The position numbers and the translations under genes were made by a program. Under the pieces are notes generated by a model. It did no database searches, was not told the DNA's origin, and saw nothing but the letters and a program-made list of their open reading frames with translations. A DNA stretch of 64,000 nucleotides from Moheibacter stercoris (GTDB lineage Bacteria; Bacteroidota; Bacteroidia; Flavobacteriales; Weeksellaceae), in assembly GCF_040545805.1 (NCBI RefSeq), contig NZ_JBEPMO010000005.1, positions 62,001-126,000 of the forward strand. The letters run 5' to 3'. This document shows, piece by piece, positions 55,115 through 64,000 of this stretch (its first letter is position 1; each line of letters starts with the position of its first letter).

Positions 55115-55669
55115 ATGTCTGAAAAATACAAAGTGATTGATAGTTCTATTCCTACTTTTGTTACAATGACAATTATTGGTTGGGTTGATTTGTTTATTCG
55201 TCCTTCTTACAGTAAAATACTGGATGATTCGTTGAATTATTGTATTGAAGCTAAGGGTTTAAAAGTTCACGCCTATGTTTATATGACAAGTCATATCCAT
55301 TTAATTTTAAGTTCTGAGGGAAATGAAATTCAAAACATTATCCGAGATTTCAAGAAACATACGAATAAGAAATTTATAGAAGAAATAAATTCAGTATCAG
55401 AAAGTAGAAGAGTATGGTTATTGAACAAATTTTCCTACGAAGCGCGTCGAACGAACCGTGCCGATCATTATAAAATTTGGCAAGATGGATTTCATCCAAT
55501 TTTGTTGGATAATTATAAGAAAATTGAACAGCGTATTCACTACATACATTATAATCCCATAGCAGCAGGTTTTGTTTACCATGAAAGAGATTGGAAAAAT
55601 AGTAGTTACTCTTCCTATGAAGAAGGCAATAGGGAAATTTCAAATGTGAAAGTTAGCCCACTTTGGTAA
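55115..55669 (+). mobile_element. REP-associated tyrosine transposase (RAYT, IS200-like)
   Basis: A 184-residue Y1-HUH transposase: VTMTIIGWVDLF at the start, VYMTSHIHLILSSEGN (the HUH metal motif, His-Ile-His), IIRDFKKHTNKKF and the C-terminal HYIHYNPIAAGFVYHERDW. The catalytic Tyr is probably the one in the HYIHYNP region or just before. RAYTs mobilise REP palindromes; one REP-like copy lies just upstream (54948) and one directly after the stop (55673), with a third at 56075. The gene is intact. Confidence 0.9.
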
Positions 55670-55672
55670 TAA

Positions 55673-55766
55673 ACGCTCGTTTGAGTGCAACGGTAACGAG
55701 TGTTTTTTTTATTCAGCGTTTAAAACGCAATTAAGATTGACACGCGATGCAATCGCGCGCCAGATT
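55673..55766. repeat. REP-like element, copy 2
   Basis: ACGCTCGTTTGAGTGCAACGGTAACGAGTG, then ATTCAGCGTTTAAAACGCAAT and a terminal hairpin GCGATGCAATCGC followed by GCGCCAGATT. It directly follows the RAYT stop, so RAYT plus copies 1 and 2 look like one transposable unit. Confidence 0.8.
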
Positions 55767-56074
55767 GGGGTCTTAATGTTGGTTGCAATGCCGACGTACA
55801 AGAGGTTGTAGACTATTGAATTTTGAAGTTCGCCAAAGGATTTTTCGTTTTCCAAGAACATTGAGTTGTTTGCAGGTTCTTGTGGAAGTATGAAAAAGGT
55901 ATAAATGGCTGCAATGGGACTAAAGATTGTGTCTTTGGGGTATAGGGGATTTCAGATTTAGGATTTCAGATTGCTGATTTTATTAAACATTAAGGCATTA
56001 AGTGTTTTAAGGTTATTATGTTTCTGCGCTCTTTGCGAACTCTTTGCGCTCTCTGCGGTTATAATTTCTTCTCT
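55767..56074. other. Intergenic, low-level remnant region between REP copies
   Basis: No convincing gene is seen. About 80 codons stay open on the minus strand (roughly 55720-55940), without a start near the upstream end and running into REP copy 2, so a gene remnant is possible. Around 56020-56060 lies the CTCTTTGCG...CTCTTTGCGCTCTCTGCGGT word set that recurs between genes in many Bacteroidota. Confidence 0.4.
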
Positions 56075-56170
56075 AGCGCTCGTTTGAGTGCAACGGTAAC
56101 GAGTGCTTATATTAATCAGCGTTTCAAACGCAAAAAAGATAGGCACACGATGCAATCACGCACCAGATTA
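56075..56170. repeat. REP-like element, copy 3
   Basis: It starts AGCGCTCGTTTGAGTGCAAC, has TAACGAGTGC, AATCAGCGTTTCAAACGC, and ends CACGATGCAATCACGCACCAGATT. The GCGTTTcAAACGC hairpin is shortened by one base pair compared with the other copies. It lies about 400 bases from the transposase gene, with no transposase of its own. Confidence 0.78.
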
Positions 56171-56189
56171 CGTTAATAAAACAAAAAAA

Positions 56190-56213
56190 AGCACCCAGTC
56201 TCCCAAGTGCTTC
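56190..56213 (-). terminator. Possible terminator for the SUFU-domain gene
   Basis: On the minus strand AAGCAC and GTGCTT pair around a 12-base loop and are followed by a run of T. It is about 165 bases past the SUFU-domain stop, with low-complexity Bacteroidota intergenic words (CTGGTCACTGACCAG, TCCACCGAAGGAGG) between. Confidence 0.45.
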
Positions 56214-56376
56214 TTATATGTTTAGTTTTTATACTGTCTCCGGTCCCTGAGCATTTGAGATTAAGAGGAGAAACGCAGTTTCGGGTAATAAATATCGTCA
56301 CTGGTCACTGACCAGAGCCTGTCCACCGAAGGAGGGTCGAAGGGCCAACTTCCTATATCGCAGCTCGCAAATCGAA

Positions 56377-56952
56377 TTATCCCAAACTCACTTTCTCACG
56401 TCTTACATTATACGGATGAAAATTTGGATGTTTCCAAAAGTCCTCAATTCCCATAATGTTGTAGGCTTCTAGTTCAGAAGCATAGATAGGGTAGAGTGAC
56501 GTAAGGTTAATTTTGTAGTCTTCACCGACATCAATTCCTGCCCATTCTTCACGTTCAAAAACAGTTGGAGCAAAGACCAAAAAGGCATCCATCTCGGAAT
56601 CCTTCGCCACTTGGCTCTTGAAATCAATCGTGAAACCATAGGTAAACGGATATTTCCCACGCAAATGGTTGGCAATATGCCCAATGACAATCCCCCAATT
56701 GATTTCGTCTGACTCTACACAAATGCATAGTTCTGGACGAGTATCGGTATAGTCTGGATGTTCAACCAAAGACAAACCATAGGTTACAGCAGTCATATAT
56801 CCGATTGTCGGATAATCTCTGTATACAATGGCTGAAACATCATTGACACCTTCGATGGTGCTTTCATTTCGAAAGAATTCAGGTTCGCGTTGGAAGATTT
56901 TATCTAAATGTGCCAAATACTTGACAACGGCTGTTTCTTTGGGGTCTTTCAT
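56377..56952 (-). CDS. Suppressor-of-fused (SUFU) domain protein
   Basis: The 191-residue protein consists of a SUFU-like domain: VYRDYPTIGYMTAVTYGLSLVEHP, RPELCICVESDEINWGIVIGHIANHL, FVFAP-like FLVFAPTVFEREEWAGIDVGEDYKI and YPIYASELEAYNIMGIEDFW. Bacterial members are sometimes immunity proteins of toxin systems or of unknown cytoplasmic function; no toxin gene is next to it here. The start is ATG 56952. Confidence 0.85.
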   Translation of the reverse strand: MKDPKETAVVKYLAHLDKIFQREPEFFRNESTIEGVNDVSAIVYRDYPTIGYMTAVTYGLSLVEHPDYTDTRPELCICVESDEINWGIVIGHIANHLRGKYPFTYGFTIDFKSQVAKDSEMDAFLVFAPTVFEREEWAGIDVGEDYKINLTSLYPIYASELEAYNIMGIEDFWKHPNFHPYNVRREKVSLG

Positions 56953-56992
56953 TTTAGTCTAAACTTGATTTCGTTTCTATAAAAAGAAACAA

Positions 56993-57385
56993 TTAACTCG
57001 GAATATAGGGTCTAGGTTGTTTGGATTGGATTTCGGCGATCCAATAGATCATTGGGCCAATAATACTTACCAAAACAATGATAAGAATCCATACAATCCG
57101 CATGTTTTGATTTTCGGGCTTTTCGAAATTAGGGTTTTTGATGGCATGGATCAAAAAGTAAATCCATGAGAAAAAACAAATGGCCATGGTAGCAAAGAAT
57201 AGGGCAAAGAAAGTACCCATTCCTACAGCCAAACCTACGGGTAAGTCTAGTTCGCCACTAGCTCGATCCTGCATGGAGACTTCAATGATTCCAAATACAA
57301 AAATGAAATAGCCGAAAAATAGGAGGAAAAATAAAGCAATCGGTCCAATGGCTAAAAAGGCTTGTAGTTTTGAGTTATTCAACAT
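56993..57385 (-). CDS. PLDc_N-type membrane protein
   Basis: A 130-residue protein with three hydrophobic helices: FLAIGPIALFFLLFFGYFIF, VGMGTFFALFFATMAICFF, and IVWILIIVLVSIIGPMIYWI. The last part (IHAIKNPNFEKPENQNMRIVWIL) matches the phospholipase D N-terminal membrane segment domain that also occurs alone. Function unknown. It lies 40 bp upstream of the SUFU-domain gene on the same strand. Confidence 0.72.
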   Translation of the reverse strand: MLNNSKLQAFLAIGPIALFFLLFFGYFIFVFGIIEVSMQDRASGELDLPVGLAVGMGTFFALFFATMAICFFSWIYFLIHAIKNPNFEKPENQNMRIVWILIIVLVSIIGPMIYWIAEIQSKQPRPYIPS

Positions 57386-57435
57386 AAAGAGTCATTTTTA
57401 GCCATTAGACGTTTTTGCTTGTATTTTGTTACAAA

Positions 57436-59463
57436 TTAGTTGAAACCAGCACGTTTCATCAAGGCATCGTTGCTTGGTTTTTGACCACGGAACTCTATGT
57501 ACAATTCCATAGGGTCCACGCTACCACCACTTTGCAATAATTTCTTGAATTTTGCTGCTACTTCTTTGTTGAAAATTCCTTTTTCTTGGAAATAGGCAAA
57601 CGCATCGGCATCCAAAACTTCTGACCATTTGTACGAATAGTATCCAGATGAATATCCACCGTTGAAAATATGAGAGAAGGAAGTACTCATCAAGGTTCCT
57701 TCAACTACCGGATATAAATTCGTTGGAACCATGGCTTGGTTTTCAAATTCCGAAACCGAAGTTACCTTCAATGGGTTGGAGCCGTACCATGCTTGATCCA
57801 AAATACCAAAGCTCAACTGACGTACCGTTTGGTATCCTTCCATATAGTTAGACGCATTTTTCACTTTGTCAATCAAAGATTGAGGAATGGTTTCTCCTGT
57901 TTGGTAGTGTTGTGCGAAAAGTTTCAAAGCTTCTGGTTCGTAGCAATAGTTCTCCATAAATTGAGAAGGTAATTCTACGAAATCATACAATACATTGGTT
58001 CCAGAAAGGCTTTCATATGTTGTGTTGGCCATCATTCCATGTAAAGCATGCCCAAATTCGTGGAACAAAGTTTCTACTTCGTCAAACGTCAACAAAGCAG
58101 GTGTGTCAGCTGTTGGTTTGGTGAAATTACATACAATTGAAACATGAGGACGAACTTGTTTTCCGTTGATGTTGGATTGTTCTCTGTAGCTAGTCATCCA
58201 TGCTCCAGCTCGTTTACCAGCTCTTGGGTGGAAGTCTGTATAATACAAAGCCAAATGTTGTCCTTTCTCGTCCAATACTTCGTAGACTTTTACATCTTCG
58301 TGGTATTTGTCAATATCTTTTCTTTCTACGAAAGTGATTCCAAATAAACGTTTTGCAATTTCAAACGTTCCTTGAACAACTTTGTCCAATTCGAAATAAG
58401 GTTTCAATTCGTCTTGAGACAAACTGTATTTTTCCATTTTTACTTTCTCTGCATAATAAGCATGATCCCATCTTTCCAATTGTTTGATACCGTCTTTTGC
58501 TTTTGCGTAGTCTTCCAACATTTTCACGTCACGTACGCCAAATGGTTTGGATTGTGTCAATAAATCGTTTAAGAAGGTTTTCACCGTTTGAGGATCTTTT
58601 GCCATACGATCTTCCAATACGAAATCAGCATGGGTGTTGTATCCCAAAATGTTGGCACGTTTCAAACGCAATTCTGCGATTTTTTGAACGTTTGCTTCGT
58701 TGTTGTATTCGTTTGCTTGAAAACCTTTGTTGCTATATGCCATGAACAATTCGCGACGCAATTCTCTGTTGTCTGCATAGGTCATCACCGGCAAATAACT
58801 TGGAATGTGCAAGGTAAAAACCCAACCTTCCAATTTGCGGTTTTCTGCTTCTGCTTTTGCTTCTGCCAAAACATACGAAGGAAGTCCTTTTAATTTGGAC
58901 TCATCTTTAATTTGTAAGAAGTAATTGTTGGTTTCTGCCAAGGCATTTTGTCCGAAATTCACAGTCGTTTTGGATAATTCCGCATCGATTTTACGAATTT
59001 CATCTTTTTGTGCTTCGTTTAAGTTCGCACCGTTACGCGTGAAAGATTTGTATTTTCTTTCCAACAAACGCATTTGCTCCGGATTTAAATTCAAAGCATT
59101 TCGGTTATCATAAACGGTTTTGATACGTTTAAACAAAACTGGATTCAACATGATGTCATTGCCATGGCTCGACAACATAGGTGAAATAGTTTTGGCTAAA
59201 TTTTGAATTTCTTCGTTGGTTTCAGCTGAATTCAAATTGAAGAAAATCGTTGAAATTTTCCCCAATTTTTCTCCCGAAGTTTCCAACGCCAAAATGGTGT
59301 TTTCAAACGTAGGTTCTGCTGGGTTGATGCAAATATCTTCGATTTCTTTTTGAGACATTTTGATGGCAATTTCAAATGCTGGTAAGAAATGTTCGGTTTT
59401 AATTTGACTAAATGGAACCGATTCATGCGGCGTGTTGAAATCTTGTAACAAAGGGTTTTCCAT
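57436..59463 (-). CDS. M3-family metallopeptidase (oligopeptidase A / peptidyl-dipeptidase Dcp-like)
   Basis: The start ATG 59463 (MENPLLQDFNTPHESVPF) is preferred; a 15-residue extension lacks a proper signal. The 675-residue zinc peptidase has the thimet-oligopeptidase signature LFHEFGHALHGMM (about residue 465), the third ligand Glu in the following SQFMENY segment, and the substrate loop FNGGYSSGYYSYKWSEVLDADAF. It degrades short peptides in the cytoplasm or periplasm; DcpA/PrlC-like subfamily cannot be told apart by eye. Confidence 0.92.
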   Translation of the reverse strand: MENPLLQDFNTPHESVPFSQIKTEHFLPAFEIAIKMSQKEIEDICINPAEPTFENTILALETSGEKLGKISTIFFNLNSAETNEEIQNLAKTISPMLSSHGNDIMLNPVLFKRIKTVYDNRNALNLNPEQMRLLERKYKSFTRNGANLNEAQKDEIRKIDAELSKTTVNFGQNALAETNNYFLQIKDESKLKGLPSYVLAEAKAEAENRKLEGWVFTLHIPSYLPVMTYADNRELRRELFMAYSNKGFQANEYNNEANVQKIAELRLKRANILGYNTHADFVLEDRMAKDPQTVKTFLNDLLTQSKPFGVRDVKMLEDYAKAKDGIKQLERWDHAYYAEKVKMEKYSLSQDELKPYFELDKVVQGTFEIAKRLFGITFVERKDIDKYHEDVKVYEVLDEKGQHLALYYTDFHPRAGKRAGAWMTSYREQSNINGKQVRPHVSIVCNFTKPTADTPALLTFDEVETLFHEFGHALHGMMANTTYESLSGTNVLYDFVELPSQFMENYCYEPEALKLFAQHYQTGETIPQSLIDKVKNASNYMEGYQTVRQLSFGILDQAWYGSNPLKVTSVSEFENQAMVPTNLYPVVEGTLMSTSFSHIFNGGYSSGYYSYKWSEVLDADAFAYFQEKGIFNKEVAAKFKKLLQSGGSVDPMELYIEFRGQKPSNDALMKRAGFN

Positions 59464-59641
59464 TTGATTCTGATTAAACATTAATAGTAAAAAATAAATG
59501 AATTTCATTTGTATAATTTATTTTGAAAAAGGCAAATTTAGCTTTTAATCAAATAGACAGACCTTATATAAGTCATATAAACTGTTAAGATTTTCTCAAA
59601 AAATTCCGATTTAAAGGGCATTGCCTTGGGATTCAATTTGT

Positions 59642-60928
59642 TTATTTCTTAAATCCAAAATATTTTTTGGGTTTGCTTTTCTTTTTTGAATTCGCCGAAT
59701 TTCCAGAAGAAGTATCCGAAACCTTGCTTGGAGCATTTCCTCTTTTGGAAGGTCTTGGCTGTTTTACTTTTGGTGGAGACTTGGTGAAATTTTTCATCGG
59801 AAAAGGATTGTCCTTTGCTTCTGGAATTTGCATACCAATGGTTTTTTGAATGTCCTTGATGTAGTCTCTCTCGTCTATATCACAAAACGAAATCGCAATT
59901 CCTTCGGCACCCGCTCGTCCGCCTCGTCCAATTCTATGCACATAGGTTTCGGGAATGTTTGGGATTTCATAATTCACCACATATTTCAACAAATCTATGT
60001 CAATTCCACGCGCCGCAATATCAGTCGCCACCAAGACTTTGATTTTTTTGTCTTTGAAATTATTCAAAGCATTTTGTCGAGCATTTTGCGATTTGTTTCC
60101 ATGAATCGCCGCCGCCGTGATTTTTAATTTTGCCAAAGCTTTGACCAATTTGTCCGCACCATGTTTGGTTCGGGTAAAAGTCAATACACTTTCGTTGATT
60201 TCGGTTTTCAACAAATGGTGCAAAAGACTTACTTTGTTTTCTTTGTCTACAAAGTATACTTCCTGCTGAATCGTTTCCGCTGTAGTGGAAACAGGTGTAA
60301 CCTCTACTTTAATCGGATTATGCAAAATGCTATTGGCCAATTCCATAATAGGCTTGGGCATCGTTGCTGAGAAGAACAAAGATTGTTTCTTTTGAGGAAG
60401 GATTTTCAATAATTTTTTGATGTCATGGATGAATCCCATGTCCAACATACGATCTGCTTCATCCAATACAAACAATTCTATATCACGAAGCGAAATGATT
60501 TTTTGATCGATCAAATCCAACAAACGTCCAGGCGTTGCGACTAATATATCCACACCATTGCGAAGTTTTCCCACTTGAGGTGTTTGTTTCACTCCACCAA
60601 AAATAACGGCATGTTTCAAATTCAAATTCTTTCCATAATCTTGGAAAGATTCTTCAATTTGAATCGTCAATTCACGCGTTGGCGTTACAATCAAAGCTTT
60701 GATGCTTTTCTTGGGATTTTGTTTTTTACGCTCTTCTAATAATTGTAAAATAGGAATGGCAAAAGCTGCCGTTTTACCTGTTCCGGTTTGAGCACAACCC
60801 AGAACATCTCTACCTTGTAAAATAGGAGGGATGGCTTGTTCTTGAATGGGTGTTGGGGTTTGGTATCCAAGTGCGTCCAATGCATTTTGGATAGGGTCAA
60901 TGAGGTTTAATTCCTTAAATTGAGTCAT
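59642..60928 (-). CDS. DEAD-box RNA helicase (RhlE-like)
   Basis: The ATG at 60928 (MTQFKELNLIDPIQNAL) gives 428 residues; a longer frame begins 12 codons earlier. Motifs in order: PTPIQEQAIP (Q), CAQTGTGKTAAF (I), PTRELTIQ (Ia), TPGRLLDL (Ib), LDEADRMLDMGF (II), FSATMP (III), ATDIAARGIDI (V), and HRIGRGGRAG (VI). The tail is basic and low-complexity (PRPSKRGN, SKKKSKPKKYFG), typical of RNA-binding RhlE/CsdA-type helicases in ribosome assembly or cold adaptation. Confidence 0.93.
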   Translation of the reverse strand: MTQFKELNLIDPIQNALDALGYQTPTPIQEQAIPPILQGRDVLGCAQTGTGKTAAFAIPILQLLEERKKQNPKKSIKALIVTPTRELTIQIEESFQDYGKNLNLKHAVIFGGVKQTPQVGKLRNGVDILVATPGRLLDLIDQKIISLRDIELFVLDEADRMLDMGFIHDIKKLLKILPQKKQSLFFSATMPKPIMELANSILHNPIKVEVTPVSTTAETIQQEVYFVDKENKVSLLHHLLKTEINESVLTFTRTKHGADKLVKALAKLKITAAAIHGNKSQNARQNALNNFKDKKIKVLVATDIAARGIDIDLLKYVVNYEIPNIPETYVHRIGRGGRAGAEGIAISFCDIDERDYIKDIQKTIGMQIPEAKDNPFPMKNFTKSPPKVKQPRPSKRGNAPSKVSDTSSGNSANSKKKSKPKKYFGFKK

Positions 60929-61241
60929 ATAATTTTTAAAATAGGAAATAGGATGCCAATCCAATAATTGGAGCTATTTCGTTCAAATGTTTTGATTTGG
61001 GCTTTTCCTAACTTTACCTTCTTTCTAAAGTAGCTTTTTCAGAATGAAAAATAAGCCCTGCTGTTGAAGAATTCGGATTGTTTTAAAAATCTGAAAGAGA
61101 TAAAATCGGGGCAAAGATAAGGGATTTAAATTAAACTGAATGGGAAAGAATTGGGTTCCGATAATGATCCTATAAGAAGGAATGATGCTCAAATTTTCAA
61201 ATCTTCAAATTTAGAACTATCTTTACCGAAACTTTGCTGTA
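60929..61241. other. Intergenic region between the helicase and fur
   Basis: I see no gene, hairpin or repeat of note. It must carry divergent promoters; TATCTTTA near 61220 is a near match to the -7 box of fur, about 20 bases before its ATG. Confidence 0.4.
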
Positions 61242-61694
61242 ATGGAAATGGATGCTGTAAAACAGAAAAATTATGAGGTTGTAAAACAAGTTTTCACCAA
61301 ATTTTTGGAGGAACATGGGCACAGGAAAACACCTGAACGCTATGCAATCTTAGAAGAAATCTACTCAACAGATGAACATTTTGACATCGATCGTTTGTAC
61401 ATCATGATGAAAGATAAAAAGTACCGCGTGAGTCGTGCTACTTTGTACAATACCATTGAATTATTGTTGGATGCTAAATTGGTACGCAAACATCAGTTTG
61501 GAGATCAACAAGCCCATTACGAAAAATCCTATTTTGACAAACAGCATGACCATATCATTTTAGGAGATACAGGCGAAGTTATTGAATTTTGCGATCCACG
61601 AATTCAATCCATCAAAGCAACGATTGAAGAAGTTTTTGGCATAAAAGTGGATAGTCACTCGCTTTATTTTTATGGCAGAAGAAATCAGCAATAG
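61242..61694 (+). CDS. fur: Fur-family metal-responsive repressor
   Basis: A 150-residue regulator. The DNA-binding winged helix is FTKFLEEHGHRKTPERYAILEEIY, VSRATLYNTIELLLDAKLVRKH; the metal region is KQHDHIILGDTGEVIEFCDPRI and the C-terminal DSHSLYFYG. Metal-site His and Glu residues are present, but the paired structural CxxC motifs of classical Fur are missing: only one Cys is seen. Exact metal (Fe, Zn or Mn) cannot be assigned. Its end overlaps the next gene by 23 bases. Confidence 0.88.
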   Translation: MEMDAVKQKNYEVVKQVFTKFLEEHGHRKTPERYAILEEIYSTDEHFDIDRLYIMMKDKKYRVSRATLYNTIELLLDAKLVRKHQFGDQQAHYEKSYFDKQHDHIILGDTGEVIEFCDPRIQSIKATIEEVFGIKVDSHSLYFYGRRNQQ

Positions 61695-63483
61695 AATCAG
61701 AATCTTATCCTTTCTTGGTATTTTCTTTCTTGGAATCTTTGCATGGGCGCAAGTCACGCAAGGAACTCCACCGAAAAAGAAAATCAAACATTTGCATTCC
61801 GATGTGATCAAAAGTACTCCCGAACGATTTGAAGGAAATCAATTCGCCTATGGGAACGTAGGTTTTGAACATGAGCGAACCAAATTATACAGCGATAGTG
61901 CTGTGTATTACATGAAAGAAAATTTCTTTCGTGCTTGGTCCAATGTTCGAATTGTCAACGATACCATGAACATGCGTTCCGATAGTTTGGAATACGATGG
62001 AAATTTGAGCATAGCCAAAGCCTTTGGAAATGTTCATATGAAAGACCCTAAATCAGAAATGTTTGCGGACTACGTCGAATACAATCGTGAAACGGAATTC
62101 ATCATCGCTTCGGGAAATGTTGTCTTGGTCGATCCGACTCAACGAGTTGAAACTCCTTATTTGACCTACGATAGACGAACTGGAATAGCTTACACAGACA
62201 AAGGTGCCATCATTAGAGGTTCAGATGGAACCGTCACGCATACCCAAATTCTTCAGTACGATACAAGAACCAAAACCATTGATTTCAATCAAAATACACG
62301 GATTGAAACAAAGGATTATATAATTGATTCGCACAAAATGAGGATGAATCAACAAACAGGTGAAACGGAATTTTTGGCGAATTCAAGAGTGACAAGTCGT
62401 GAAAATCCGAGAGACAATATTTATATGCCCGAAGGTGGCGGAATTTTCAATCGGAAAACGGGTGAAGCCTTTCTAAACAAGCGATCGATTGTGTACAGAG
62501 AAGGCAAGGAATTGCATGGAGACAAAATGTATTTCAACGATAAAACCGGATTTGGATGGGCGAGAGGAAATGTTTTGATGGACGATCCAGAAGAACAACG
62601 TTTCATACGAGGTGAATACGCCGAAGCGCATCGTGATATGGATTCCGCTTTTGTAACTGGAAATGCCTATGCTGTCAAAGCCTTTACTGAAGATTCGCTT
62701 TATTTCCATGCAGATACCATCATGGCGGTTCAACGTAAAGATTCGACACGTGTTTTGAAAGCCTATTACAATGCGAGATTCTTCAAATCCAATGCCCAAG
62801 GAAAGTCAGATTCGGTCTTTTACAATGAAACGATTGGTTTGTTGAAATCCTTTCGAGATCCCATTATGTGGTCGGGTGATCAACAAATTACCGGCGATAC
62901 CATTTATTTGTACAACAATCCTCAATTGGAAGTTTTGGATTCGGTTCGAATCTTCAACAATGCTTTTGCGGTTGCTAAAGTCGATTCCTTGAATGATAAA
63001 GAATTCAATCAAGTAAAAGGAAAATTTATGACAGGTTATTTTCTGAACAATTCTTTGAATTTGGTGGAAGTTCATGAAAATGCGCAGTCTGTAACCTTTG
63101 TGGACGATGAAGATGAAGAAACACTAGAGAAAGAAAGAATCGGAATCAACTTATCGGATTGTGGAATCATAGAAGCCGAAATCAATGGGAAGAATGTTGA
63201 TGTTTTATCTTGTCGAATTCAAGCCAATTCCAAACTCTATCCGGATTCCAAATTACCCGAAACGGCGAGATATCTCAAGGATTTTCGATGGAGAGGAGAT
63301 GAACGCATGTTGAGATGGCAAGATATTTTCATCAAGGTTCCAGAAAATCTACAAATCGATATTTCCAATACAGATACTGAATCCGTTGAAGCTGAGCGAA
63401 TTGATTTGGATAAAATTCTGGAAGAAGAAGAAAAAGAACAAGGAATTAATTCTTCTGAAGAAACGAAAGAAAATAAAGAATAA
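61672..63483 (+). CDS. OstA-like (LptA/LptD N-terminal type) protein
   Basis: The 603-residue protein carries a signal peptide (IRILSFLGIFFLGIFAWA) and repeated OstA-like beta-strand units: AYGNVGFEHERTKLYSDSAVYYM, MRSDSLEYDGNLSIAKAFGNV, KSEMFADYVEYNRETEFIIASGNV, and GKELHGDKMYFNDKTGFGWARGNV. It ends in an acidic EEEEKEQG tail. OstA-fold proteins bridge the periplasm for lipopolysaccharide export, so a role in LPS transport is likely; in Flavobacteria this long form is called OstA-like. It begins 23 bases before the fur stop. Confidence 0.85.
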   Translation: MAEEISNRIRILSFLGIFFLGIFAWAQVTQGTPPKKKIKHLHSDVIKSTPERFEGNQFAYGNVGFEHERTKLYSDSAVYYMKENFFRAWSNVRIVNDTMNMRSDSLEYDGNLSIAKAFGNVHMKDPKSEMFADYVEYNRETEFIIASGNVVLVDPTQRVETPYLTYDRRTGIAYTDKGAIIRGSDGTVTHTQILQYDTRTKTIDFNQNTRIETKDYIIDSHKMRMNQQTGETEFLANSRVTSRENPRDNIYMPEGGGIFNRKTGEAFLNKRSIVYREGKELHGDKMYFNDKTGFGWARGNVLMDDPEEQRFIRGEYAEAHRDMDSAFVTGNAYAVKAFTEDSLYFHADTIMAVQRKDSTRVLKAYYNARFFKSNAQGKSDSVFYNETIGLLKSFRDPIMWSGDQQITGDTIYLYNNPQLEVLDSVRIFNNAFAVAKVDSLNDKEFNQVKGKFMTGYFLNNSLNLVEVHENAQSVTFVDDEDEETLEKERIGINLSDCGIIEAEINGKNVDVLSCRIQANSKLYPDSKLPETARYLKDFRWRGDERMLRWQDIFIKVPENLQIDISNTDTESVEAERIDLDKILEEEEKEQGINSSEETKENKE

Positions 63484-63545
63484 TCCGTTATAGATTAGTA
63501 TTTTTACCTTTTGGAAAATATAAGACGAAACATTCACAATTGAAT

Positions 63546-64000
63546 ATGAAAAAATTAAACTATTTCTTTTTGCCTTTGGTTTTTATTTTGAGTAGCTGTT
63601 ATATCTACAAACCTTATTCAGTAAAAGAAGAAATTGCGCAAGGTGATCCGAATCAAAAATCTGCATCAAAAGCAGGCATTAGTGTTCGTGATACAAAGCA
63701 ACCCACAGGAAATCTTTCAGCTTCTTCCAAAAATACTCCTTTGGATAAGGGTGAAATAACCGAGGAAGAAAAACAAAGAATCAAGGCAGAAGAGGCCAAT
63801 AGAAATCAGTCTCCTACAGCCAATAACAATATTCCAGGTAGAACCACCTCTGAGATAGAAGGTGAATCTGCCGGAACTCCTAAAATGACATTGGGCCGTG
63901 ATCCCAATCCAATCAATACTGGAAAAGTATCACGTGATCCAGAACCAAAGGTTGCCCTTCCAGCTGGTGCAGGATTGAAACAAAAAATTCAACCCAACAA
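63546..64000 (+). CDS. Lipoprotein, partial (runs off the right end)
   Basis: ATG 63546 opens MKKLNYFFLPLVFILSSCYI, a lipoprotein signal with lipid Cys18; the frame stays open through base 64000, at least 151 codons. The visible mature part is polar and probably disordered (EEIAQGDPNQKSASKAG, ITEEEKQRIKAEEANRN, TLGRDPNPINTGKVSRDPE). It could be an N-terminal linker of a larger envelope protein. It follows the OstA-like gene by 62 bp. Confidence 0.65.
   Translation, partial: MKKLNYFFLPLVFILSSCYIYKPYSVKEEIAQGDPNQKSASKAGISVRDTKQPTGNLSASSKNTPLDKGEITEEEKQRIKAEEANRNQSPTANNNIPGRTTSEIEGESAGTPKMTLGRDPNPINTGKVSRDPEPKVALPAGAGLKQKIQPN

Noticed and set aside
55720..55940. Minus-strand reading frame of about 80 codons between REP copies
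   Set aside because: No start codon near its upstream end, follows a stop immediately, and its end lies inside a REP copy; at most a gene remnant.

Overview
The window is a stretch of chromosome from an AT-rich member of the Bacteroidota, most likely a flavobacterium (order Flavobacteriales). The evidence is four-fold: type IX secretion C-terminal sorting domains, promoters of the TTG-N20-TAnnTTTG type, a Flavobacteria-style parA-parB-DUF5683-dapB-lepB-wbqC gene order, and a small Hc1-like histone. I cannot name the genus. I saw no rRNA or tRNA gene.

Layout. 1-10.3 kb is core: the end of a ComM-like ATPase, a secreted type IX protein, a subtilase, then a long minus-strand block (wbqC, lepB, a membrane-bound MutS-like ATPase, dapB, DUF5683, parB, parA). 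10.3-24.7 kb is a more AT-rich accessory island. It holds a Shango-type anti-phage operon (TerB/TM2 protein, ATPase, helicase) with a fourth TerB-BRCT gene, then the most interesting locus, then a divergent XRE regulator and a SIR2-HerA defence operon with an extra unknown gene. 24.7-33.4 kb is a vitamin B12 region: two divergent cobalamin riboswitches control a cobT-cobS-cobC salvage operon with a DUF6580 membrane protein on one side, and a BtuB-BtuG-like uptake operon ending in two type IX secreted proteins on the other. 33.6-41.8 kb holds mixed metabolism genes (PrpE-like and Acs ligases, DUF4403, M28 peptidase). 41.9-48.7 kb is a TetR-TolC-adaptor-RND efflux operon with an inserted four-helix-bundle gene. 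48.7-64 kb holds a patatin, a frameshifted KUP potassium transporter, a PaaE-like reductase, hemolysin III, a RAYT transposase with three REP-like copies, an M3 peptidase, a DEAD-box helicase, Fur, an OstA-like protein and a partial lipoprotein.

The standout system lies at 17.3-19.8 kb. A sigma factor with an apparent second region-4-like domain overlaps the start of a Cas12f/TnpB-like gene whose RuvC nuclease centre is destroyed (the first catalytic Asp aligns with Ser228, the Glu with Leu323, and the zinc ribbon and third RuvC motif are missing). Directly downstream are two copies of a structured about 82-nt scaffold ending in GGCGTGAGC, each followed by a different A/T-rich sequence that could serve as a guide. 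This architecture fits an RNA-guided transcription factor: a dead Cas12f that brings its own sigma factor to DNA sites chosen by the guide. I recall recent reports of such dCas12f-sigma pairs in Flavobacteriia. The second scaffold arose by duplication that carried along the last 22 codons of the dCas12f gene, which shows how such a locus could gain a new guide.
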